NCBI RefSeq assembly: GCF_004339525.1
Contig: NZ_SMGE01000001.1
Coordinates: 4,774,001 to 4,838,000, forward strand
DNA length: 64,000 bases
Reading direction: 5' to 3'
Source: Flavobacterium sp. 90
GTDB lineage: Bacteria > Bacteroidota > Bacteroidia > Flavobacteriales > Flavobacteriaceae
In this document: positions 37,163 to 43,771 of the stretch, piece after piece
Layout: each line of letters opens with the position of its first letter
Numbering within the stretch: the first letter of the stretch is position 1
Made by a program: the position numbers and the translations under genes
The notes under the pieces: generated by a model
The model's database searches: none
Told to the model about the DNA's origin: nothing
The model's input: only the letters and a program-made list of their open reading frames with translations

Positions 37163-37175
37163 ATGTGTAATTTTA

Positions 37176-37189
37176 CGTGTACGCACACG
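37176..37189. promoter_or_regulatory. possible operator CGTGT-N4-ACACG
   Basis: A perfect 5-bp inverted repeat with a 4-bp centre lies between kdgK and the divergent regulator gene, the expected position for a LacI-family operator. Confidence 0.45.
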
Positions 37190-37211
37190 GGTTATTGCAA
37201 ATGTATATAAA

Positions 37212-37230
37212 AAGTTGTCTAAAACAACTT
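37212..37230. promoter_or_regulatory. possible operator AAGTTGT-N5-ACAACTT
   Basis: A perfect 7-bp inverted repeat lies a few bases before the regulator's start, in the 72-bp divergent intergenic region. It may be the autoregulatory site. Confidence 0.5.
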
Positions 37231-37234
37231 ATCT

Positions 37235-38320
37235 TTGATAAAAAAAATTAATTTTACACTCTTACAGAATCTTTTTAACTTAAAAACAATCAATATCATA
37301 ACGATTAAAAAAATTGCAGAACTAGCTAATGTTTCGCCTGGGACAGTTGATAGAATTATCCATAATCGTGGGCAAGTGACTCAGGAAAATGTCGATAAAG
37401 TCAATGCTATAATCGAACAATACGGTTACAAAAGAAATATTCTGGCGAGTAATCTGGCGCTGAATAAAAAATTTCATTTTGTGGTTTTCCTGCCTAAATA
37501 TGAAAATCTGGAATATTGGAAAAGCCAAATTAAGGGAATAGAAAAAGCAGCTGTAGAATTCAGTAAATTCGGAATTGTTCTGGATTATTTCTTTTATGAT
37601 TTTAATACTTCTTCGTTTAAAGAAGCGGTCAAAAAAGTATTAGAATTTGATTGCGATGGATTGTTATTTGCACCAATTTTCTATGAAGAATCTGTTCGTT
37701 TTTTAAACGAGTATGAAAAAAGGAATATTCCGGTTGTCATGATCGATTCTAATATAAAAATCAATCAGGATCATGCTTACGTTGGACAAGATGCTTTTCA
37801 AAGCGGATATTTAGCCGGAAGATTGATAAGTTTTGCTGTAAGAAATGAAAGGCAGGTTTTGATTTTTAAAATTACCAGAGAGATAGAAAGTACCTCTGTT
37901 TATTTACAGCGTATTGATGGTTTTTATTCCTTTTTTAAAGATCATGAAGAACTTCAAAACTTCAAATTTTCAGAAGTTACCATCAAAGATTCCGGAATTG
38001 ATCAGTTAAATCTTGATATGTTTTCAGGTATAAATAGTGTTTTTGTACCCAATTCCAGAGCTTATATTGTAGCGCGATTTCTAGAGCAAAACAATATAAA
38101 AGGCGTCCGAATAATTGGTTACGATTTACTCAATGATAATATCGAATATTTGAATAAAGGCGTAATTGATTTCCTTATTAATCAAAGACCCGAAGAACAG
38201 GGTTATATGGGAATCAATCATTTATACAAGAAATTAGTGCTTCAGGAACCTGTTGAAGACACGCATTATATTCCCTTAGAAATTATCTTGAAAGAGAATT
38301 ATTCTCCTGCAAAGAAATAG
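37235..38320 (+). CDS. LacI-family transcriptional regulator
   Basis: A 361-aa protein with an N-terminal LacI helix-turn-helix (ITIKKIAELANVSPGTVDRIIHNRG, about 22-46) and a periplasmic-binding-protein-like sensor domain (about 75-350). The frame has no ATG before the HTH. TTG at 37235 gives the first reasonable start, leaving about 20 residues ahead of the HTH. The divergent position next to kdgK and the palindromes between them suggest that it controls the KDG/uronate genes with a pathway sugar as inducer. Confidence 0.85.
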   Translation: MIKKINFTLLQNLFNLKTINIITIKKIAELANVSPGTVDRIIHNRGQVTQENVDKVNAIIEQYGYKRNILASNLALNKKFHFVVFLPKYENLEYWKSQIKGIEKAAVEFSKFGIVLDYFFYDFNTSSFKEAVKKVLEFDCDGLLFAPIFYEESVRFLNEYEKRNIPVVMIDSNIKINQDHAYVGQDAFQSGYLAGRLISFAVRNERQVLIFKITREIESTSVYLQRIDGFYSFFKDHEELQNFKFSEVTIKDSGIDQLNLDMFSGINSVFVPNSRAYIVARFLEQNNIKGVRIIGYDLLNDNIEYLNKGVIDFLINQRPEEQGYMGINHLYKKLVLQEPVEDTHYIPLEIILKENYSPAKK

Positions 38321-38511
38321 TTTTTTTGCCCACGGATTTTACGGATTTTAACTGGTTTACGCTGATTTTTTCTTTTTCTCTGCGCAATATCTTTGTCAAA
38401 GTTTAAAACTTTGACAAAGATCATGACGATAAACTTTGCGACTTTGCGACTTCGCGAGAATAAAAAATCCGTGTAGACCCGACCAAATCAGCCAAATCCG
38501 TGGGCAAAAAA
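38321..38511. repeat. nested palindromes: CTTTGTCAAAG palindrome inside GCCCACGGATTT arms
   Basis: The outer arms TTTTTTGCCCACGGATTT and AAATCCGTGGGCAAAAAA flank the internal palindrome CTTTGTCAAAG...CTTTGACAAAG at 38391-38419. The unit occupies essentially the whole space between the convergent regulator and DUF4861 genes. It may also end both transcripts. Confidence 0.75.
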
Positions 38512-38515
38512 CATT

Positions 38516-39688
38516 TTACATTTTTTTCACCTTCACCACAAGCGGATTATTTATCTTAGAAGCAAACGAACTCAAATAACTTTCCCATTCTTCTTTGGTT
38601 TGAAACGGACTTCCTTTTTTCCATCCAAAACCAACATAATAAACGACTTTATTGCTCTTAACGGCTAGGTTTCCGTATAAGTTGCTTAAATCTTTATCGT
38701 TTGTGATATAATTGTCAAATCCGGTTAAAGTCCCTTTTGGAGCAACCAAACCAGTTCCTAATTCTGAATCGTCAAGAGGTTCCCAATGACTGAGCCAACC
38801 TTCTTTTATGTTGGTTCCGATAGTTCCTTTTTTGTCATGAAGCGTTAATCCGGCAGCGATTTCTTTTGTGCCTTTGATATGGATTTCAAAACGGGAAAGG
38901 TAACTTCCGTAATCGAGACTAATTAGTTTAGATTCGGTTATTTTGTTGCCTTTTGCGTCCCAATCGGCATAAGTCAGGATAAAACTCGTTCTGATTGGTC
39001 CTGTCGTAATCGTTTTCCAGGTAATGAAATTCTTTGAGAAATAGTATTTATTATCTAGTTTAACAGCAATTCCGCCAACGCCACGGCTGTCTCCAACGTG
39101 AAAATTATCCAAACCTTCACCAGTATCTTTATGATAAGTTCCAGTTCCTAAAGTTGCTTTTTCGTACCATTTATTGATAATTGGATAATCGACTCTTTTT
39201 AGCCACGCATCAATTCCGCTAGTTAAAGTTCCGCCTTCAACATGATCTTCGGCCATTTTTTGAGCCACAGGACCATAAGTTCTAAAAGCTACTTTATTGT
39301 TTTCCCAGGCATAATCATCTGTTCTTTCCGGAACAAATCTGGAATAACAGTTTACAGTTTTTGTTGCATCTGGATTTGTAGCAACCAAAACCTGAAAGTC
39401 TTTTTTTGAAGACGCTCCAATTTTAGGCTGAAATAACAAAACATCTGATTTGCCATCGCCATCGGTATCAACAAGCTGAGTTTCTAAAAACGTACTTGTG
39501 CCACTTTCTTTAACAGAATAATCTTCAAGCTTGACCGAAGATGGTAAACCCAGAGATTTTTTAGTCAGTTCAATAGTTTCAAATTCCCTGTCAATAGCAA
39601 GAGAATTCGTAATCGTTATGGTTTTGTTTTGCGAATGAACGGCAAAACTACTTACCAAAATTGCGGTTAATAATAGATTTTTTTTCAA
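38516..39688 (-). CDS. DUF4861 exported protein
   Basis: A 390-aa protein with a signal peptide (SSFAVHSQ) and one DUF4861 domain: RFVPERTDDYAWENNKVAFRTYGP, the DAWLKRVDYPIINKWY block and a beta-rich C-terminal half. It lies 11 bp behind kduD, so it belongs to the kduI-kduD operon. Members often accompany uronate genes in Bacteroidota, as far as I recall, but the reaction is unknown. A periplasmic role on unsaturated uronides, binding or catalytic, is inferred from position only. Confidence 0.75.
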   Translation of the reverse strand: MKKNLLLTAILVSSFAVHSQNKTITITNSLAIDREFETIELTKKSLGLPSSVKLEDYSVKESGTSTFLETQLVDTDGDGKSDVLLFQPKIGASSKKDFQVLVATNPDATKTVNCYSRFVPERTDDYAWENNKVAFRTYGPVAQKMAEDHVEGGTLTSGIDAWLKRVDYPIINKWYEKATLGTGTYHKDTGEGLDNFHVGDSRGVGGIAVKLDNKYYFSKNFITWKTITTGPIRTSFILTYADWDAKGNKITESKLISLDYGSYLSRFEIHIKGTKEIAAGLTLHDKKGTIGTNIKEGWLSHWEPLDDSELGTGLVAPKGTLTGFDNYITNDKDLSNLYGNLAVKSNKVVYYVGFGWKKGSPFQTKEEWESYLSSFASKINNPLVVKVKKM

Positions 39689-39699
39689 AATTTGAGGTT

Positions 39700-40491
39700 T
39701 TAGTTTTCGTTAGAAGGTTTACCAATTGTAGCGAGAATTCCGCCGTCTACATACAAGATGTGACCGTTTACAAAATCACTAGCTTTAGAGGATAAGAATA
39801 TTGCTGCTCCGGCTAAATCACTCGGGTCGCCCCATTTTGCAGCAGGAGTTCTGCTAATTATGAAATCGTTAAACGGATGTCCGTCAACGCGAATAGGTTT
39901 TGTTTGTTCAGTAGCAAAATATCCGGGACCAATTCCGTTGATTTGTACATTATATTTTGCCCATTCTGTTGCCATGTTTTTGGTCAGCATTTTCAAGCCG
40001 CCTTTTGCTGCAGCGTAAGCGCCAACGGTATTTCGACCCAATTCGCTCATCATCGAACAAATATTGATGATTTTTCCCTGACGTCTTTCTATCATTCCTT
40101 TGGCAACATGTTTTGAAACGATAAAAGGCGAAACCAAATCAATATCAATTACTTCTTTAAAATCAGAAACTTCCATTTCGATAAGCGGAATTCTTTTGAT
40201 GATTCCAGCATTGTTAATCAGGATTGCAATTGGTCCAACTTCATTTTCAATCTTCTGAATTGCCGTTATAACTTCGCTTTCATCAGTTACATTAAATTTA
40301 TAGCCAACAGCATTAATTCCTTCTTTTTGAAGCTCTTTTACAGCGTCGTCAATTTTTTGTTGAGAAGAATTTCCGTTTACGACAATTGTCGCTCCGGCTT
40401 CACCAAGTCCTTTTGCCATTGCCAATCCAAGTCCGTGTGTACTTCCTGTGATTAAGGCGATTTTTCCTTTTATATCAAATAAGTTTATCAT
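39700..40491 (-). CDS. kduD: 2-dehydro-3-deoxy-D-gluconate 5-dehydrogenase (SDR)
   Basis: A 263-aa SDR with TGSTHGLG (15-22), NNAG (93-96) and Y159-A-A-A-K163. The overall sequence, including FDIKGKIALITG and INGIGPGYFATEQT, fits KduD/gluconate 5-dehydrogenase. It reduces DKII (from KduI) to KDG. It lies four bases after kduI and 11 bases before the DUF4861 gene. A gluconate 5-dehydrogenase is the alternative, but the kduI pairing favours KduD. Confidence 0.9.
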   Translation of the reverse strand: MINLFDIKGKIALITGSTHGLGLAMAKGLGEAGATIVVNGNSSQQKIDDAVKELQKEGINAVGYKFNVTDESEVITAIQKIENEVGPIAILINNAGIIKRIPLIEMEVSDFKEVIDIDLVSPFIVSKHVAKGMIERRQGKIINICSMMSELGRNTVGAYAAAKGGLKMLTKNMATEWAKYNVQINGIGPGYFATEQTKPIRVDGHPFNDFIISRTPAAKWGDPSDLAGAAIFLSSKASDFVNGHILYVDGGILATIGKPSNEN

Positions 40492-40495
40492 TTTC

Positions 40496-41335
40496 TTATC
40501 TTAAATCAGTGATTTTACAAACATCCATATCTCCATAATCCAGGTTTTCACCCGCCATTCCCCAAATAAAAGTGTAATTTGAAGTTCCTGAACCCGAGTG
40601 AATTGACCAAGGTGGAGAAATTACTGCCTGATGATTGTTCATCCAAATGTGTCTCGTTTCTTGTGGTTCGCCCATAAAATGACAAACAGCCTGATTTTCC
40701 GGAATATCTAAGTAGAAATAAACTTCCATTCTACGATCGTGAACGTGTGCTGGCATTGTATTCCAAACACTCCCCGGTTTTAATTCCGTCATTCCCATTT
40801 GCAATTGACAAGTCGTTACAATTCCGCCAATAATCATTTGATTTACCGTTCTGTGGTTTGCCGTTTCCATTGTTCCCAATTGTAATTTATTGGCTTCTGC
40901 CAAACTCACTTTTTTGATTGGATGTTGTGTGTGGGCTGGAGCCGAATTCAGATAAAACAAAGCAGGATTGTCAGAATCGTCACTTTTGAAGATTACTTCC
41001 TTATTTCCGCTTCCAATGTAAAGTGCATCTTTATGCCCCAATTCATACGAAGTTCCGTCAACTTCAACCGAACCTTTTGCACCAACATTAATGATTCCTA
41101 ATTCTCTTCTTTCCAGAAAATATTGGGCTTTAAGCGGATCAATAGTTTCTAATTTAAGTGGAGAAACCGGAACTGCTGAACCTGCGATATAACGATCATA
41201 ATGTGAATAAGTAAGAGCGATTTCGCCCTTTTTCATTAGATTATCAATTAAAAATTCTGCTCTTAATTGTCTAGTGTCGTATTGTTTTACAGCTTGCGGA
41301 CTTGACGCATATCGTGATTCGTATGATATTGACAT
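40496..41335 (-). CDS. kduI: 5-keto-4-deoxyuronate isomerase
   Basis: A 279-aa cupin-fold isomerase. The metal site is visible as MPAHVHDRRMEVYFY and a later SIHSGSG. It converts 5-keto-4-deoxyuronate, formed spontaneously from unsaturated uronate released by GH88, into DKII for KduD. It heads the kduI-kduD-DUF4861 operon. The 221-bp space upstream shows AT-rich sequence but no convincing TAnnTTTG box on this strand. Confidence 0.96.
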   Translation of the reverse strand: MSISYESRYASSPQAVKQYDTRQLRAEFLIDNLMKKGEIALTYSHYDRYIAGSAVPVSPLKLETIDPLKAQYFLERRELGIINVGAKGSVEVDGTSYELGHKDALYIGSGNKEVIFKSDDSDNPALFYLNSAPAHTQHPIKKVSLAEANKLQLGTMETANHRTVNQMIIGGIVTTCQLQMGMTELKPGSVWNTMPAHVHDRRMEVYFYLDIPENQAVCHFMGEPQETRHIWMNNHQAVISPPWSIHSGSGTSNYTFIWGMAGENLDYGDMDVCKITDLR

Positions 41336-41498
41336 TTGTTTTTTGTTTTGAGTTCAATGTGAATTTTATAGCTCTATAAAAATACAAATCAATTTTTTAA
41401 TAAAAATACATTAATGGAGTAAAAACGTCCAAAAGCTTGTTAATGAATTTGTTGCTTGTTTTAAGATGTTTTTATTTGTTTCGATTTAATATATTGAA

Positions 41499-41532
41499 TT
41501 GTAGTGTTTTATGAAGTTATTCGTTACTTTTA
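41499..41532 (+). promoter_or_regulatory. weak promoter candidate for the NTF2-like gene
   Basis: TTG (41499-41501), 23 bases, then TACTTTTA (41525-41532), one mismatch from TAnnTTTG, followed by the start codon 25 bp on. Confidence 0.35.
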
Positions 41533-41556
41533 ACTGAATAATTAAAATACTATAAA

Positions 41557-42489
41557 ATGATGAGAAAGATTTACTTATTGACTGCGATTCTTCTTCTATT
41601 TGGTATGCAATTATCTGCGCAAGGGCAATTAAACAAAAGCGCAGAGGAATGGAAAGAGAAGCTGAAATCTATAAATAGTGAATTGGCAAATGCTTTTATA
41701 AATAAAGATATTAATGTTGTTATGAGTTATTATGATGACAAACAGCCAACTTGTATGCCGGAATTTCATATGGCTTTATATACAAAAGGCGGAATACAAT
41801 ATTATTATGAGCAATGGTTCAAAAACGTTACAATAAGTACTTATAAAAGGGATATTTATGAAGTTCTGTTAATCAAAAATTACTTAATTGAAATTGGAAC
41901 TTTCACCAATAATTTCACCAGAGTTGGTGGTAGTCCATTTGTTTACGAAGGAAAATATATGAATGTTTGGAGAATTGAAAAGAATCAGGATTTAAAGCTT
42001 ATTTCTGAAATCTGGGGTGCGAATACTGCTGTAGACAAATCTAATTTTTCCTTTATAAAACCGCAAGCGAGTATTATGCCAAAACTCGTGGTAAATAAAG
42101 CCGTATCAGATGAAGTAAATAAACGTAATGATGGCATTGCTAAACTTGTAAAAGAAAGAAAAGGGGAGAAACATGCGACAGAATTCTTTGAAAAAGATGC
42201 AATATATATGACTTATGATACTCCAATGTTGGTTGGAATGGATAACATAAAACCTTATTTTATGGAACACGAAAAACCAAATGGTGTTTCAATTGACTTT
42301 ATACAAATCAAAGCAAGTACAATGATCTCACTTGGGAAATTTGTTTTAGAATATGGTTATTATTATGTTGATGTTTCCTGGGATAATAAAAAAGGAAAAG
42401 CCACCGTTACCGGAAAAAGCACCAATCTGTGGAAAAGAGATGAAAATGGTACTTTGATGCTTTACAGACAAATGGTGAATCACGATTAA
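41557..42489 (+). CDS. exported protein with two NTF2/SnoaL-like domains
   Basis: A 310-aa protein with a signal peptide (MQLSAQ). Two NTF2-like cone folds are suggested. The first (about 30-165) holds LANAFINKDINVVMSYYDD and an MNVWRIEKNQDLKLISEIWG ending. The second (about 185-310) holds KHATEFFEKDAIYMTYDTP and TNLWKRDENGTLMLYRQMV. This duplicated DUF4440-type design has no fixed function; ligand binding or a hydrolase-like role is possible. It is not obviously tied to either polysaccharide locus. Confidence 0.65.
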   Translation: MMRKIYLLTAILLLFGMQLSAQGQLNKSAEEWKEKLKSINSELANAFINKDINVVMSYYDDKQPTCMPEFHMALYTKGGIQYYYEQWFKNVTISTYKRDIYEVLLIKNYLIEIGTFTNNFTRVGGSPFVYEGKYMNVWRIEKNQDLKLISEIWGANTAVDKSNFSFIKPQASIMPKLVVNKAVSDEVNKRNDGIAKLVKERKGEKHATEFFEKDAIYMTYDTPMLVGMDNIKPYFMEHEKPNGVSIDFIQIKASTMISLGKFVLEYGYYYVDVSWDNKKGKATVTGKSTNLWKRDENGTLMLYRQMVNHD

Positions 42490-42603
42490 AGATTTGGGAT
42501 TTTTTTAAGTTTCTGAATTTAAGTTTCTATTCTAATTTTTGTAATTTACAATCCAATCATGTGATGAAAGTTGTCAAATGATTTAAAATTGTAAATAAAG
42601 AAT

Positions 42604-43236
42604 ATGGAAGTTAAGTGTATTATTTTTGATTGTGACGGAGTTCTTGTTGATACTGAAAAGATTGGTAACGGAATATTGCTTTCAATGGGCGCCGAATATG
42701 GTTTCGAAATGAAGCTCGTAGATGCGTATCGGGAATTTAACGGACGTAATTTGAAAGAATGTTTTTTACATATCGAAAATGCAATTGGTAAAAAGCTTCC
42801 GGATAATTTTGAAAGTGAGTATCGCCAAAGAAGTTTTGAAGCCTTCAAAACACAAGTTAAACCAATGGAAGGCATAGTTGAATTCCTAAACAAACTTAAA
42901 ATTCCGTATTGTGTCGCTTCCAGCGGTCCTGTTGATAAAATCAGACTGAATCTTGAAGTTGCTGGTTTACTCGATAAATTCGAAAATAAAATCTATAGTT
43001 CCTACCAAATTAATAGTTGGAAACCCGATCCCGGAATTTTTCTACATGCCGCAAAAGAAATGGGATTTGAGGTCAAAGATTGCATCGTAATCGAAGACAG
43101 CAAAGCCGGAGTAATCTCAGGAATAAAAGGTGGTTTCAAAGTCTACGGTTTTGCAAACGGATATAACAACGAAGATTTAGAAAAAGAAGGTGCTATACTT
43201 TTTGATAGTTATGAAGAGTTATGGAATTTGATTTAA
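42604..43236 (+). CDS. HAD-family phosphatase / beta-phosphoglucomutase-like
   Basis: A 210-aa HAD hydrolase with the DxD nucleophile motif D9-C-D11-GVLVDTE, an alpha-helical cap, the ASSGP motif II and IVIEDSKAG for motifs III/IV. The cap type is that of beta-phosphoglucomutases and sugar-phosphate phosphatases. A small cytoplasmic sugar-phosphate substrate is likely but not identifiable. Its stop lies within a 13-bp tandem repeat. Confidence 0.85.
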   Translation: MEVKCIIFDCDGVLVDTEKIGNGILLSMGAEYGFEMKLVDAYREFNGRNLKECFLHIENAIGKKLPDNFESEYRQRSFEAFKTQVKPMEGIVEFLNKLKIPYCVASSGPVDKIRLNLEVAGLLDKFENKIYSSYQINSWKPDPGIFLHAAKEMGFEVKDCIVIEDSKAGVISGIKGGFKVYGFANGYNNEDLEKEGAILFDSYEELWNLI

Positions 43237-43268
43237 ATTTTTGATTTAAATTTTTGATTTAAATTTTT
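43230..43268. repeat. 13-bp tandem repeat (GATTTAAATTTTT x3)
   Basis: Three direct copies begin inside the last codons of the HAD gene, supplying its stop codon, and run into the 535-bp gap (43237-43771). Confidence 0.8.
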
Positions 43269-43361
43269 GTTTCAAGTTTCAGGTTTCGTTGCGATCGATA
43301 GTTTTGCCATTTTAGCGTATTACAATCTTTTTCCACATAAATATTCGTGCAGATTTTTTTA

Positions 43362-43417
43362 AGTTCCGAAGGAACGAATTATATTGTAGGGATGGATTTC
43401 AATCCGTCCTACGCAAC
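43362..43417. repeat. partial copy of the 128-bp repeat family of 46743-47124
   Basis: AGTTCCGAAGGAAC is followed by ATTGTAGGGATGGATTTCAATCCGTCC, both matching parts of the tandem unit upstream of the GH16 gene. Confidence 0.65.
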
Positions 43418-43443
43418 GGAAATCAAACGATTGTAGCATATAA

Positions 43444-43474
43444 GCTTTGTCAAAGTTTAAAACTTTGACAAAGC
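43444..43474. repeat. 31-bp palindrome, CTTTGTCAAAG family
   Basis: GCTTTGTCAAAGTTT pairs with AAACTTTGACAAAGC; same family as 63-93. Confidence 0.75.
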
Positions 43475-43500
43475 TAGACATTGAGAAATTATCTAATTTT

Positions 43501-43565
43501 CTAATTCCCTCCATTTTCTAATTCCCTCCATTATCTAATTCCCTCCATTATCAAATTCCCTAATT
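43501..43565. repeat. 17-bp tandem repeat (CTAATTCCCTCCAT units)
   Basis: Three units starting at 43501, 43518 and 43535 with slight variation, plus a degenerate fourth. Confidence 0.75.
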
Positions 43566-43578
43566 CAAATGTAATTTG

Positions 43579-43607
43579 TTGCATTAAAATAAAATTTTAT
43601 ATATTTG
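43579..43607 (+). promoter_or_regulatory. Bacteroidota-type promoter for the LuxR-type sensor gene
   Basis: TTG at 43579-43581, 18 bases, then TATATTTG at 43600-43607, an exact TAnnTTTG match at consensus spacing. The start codon is 165 bp downstream, leaving a leader of about 160 nt that includes a TTGTGG...CCACAA hairpin near 43725-43748. Confidence 0.6.
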
Positions 43608-43771
43608 GATATAGAGATTCGTTTTTTTAATGGCTTTTAGTTATCAAATTATAATTTCTAAAGCCCTTAAATAACCGACTTTATTTTGCCTTAAAAGCAA
43701 CCTCTCCCCGGTAGTTGTTTTTGAGATTGTGGCACTCCGACACCACAAAATAACCTACATTCTACAGCAAA

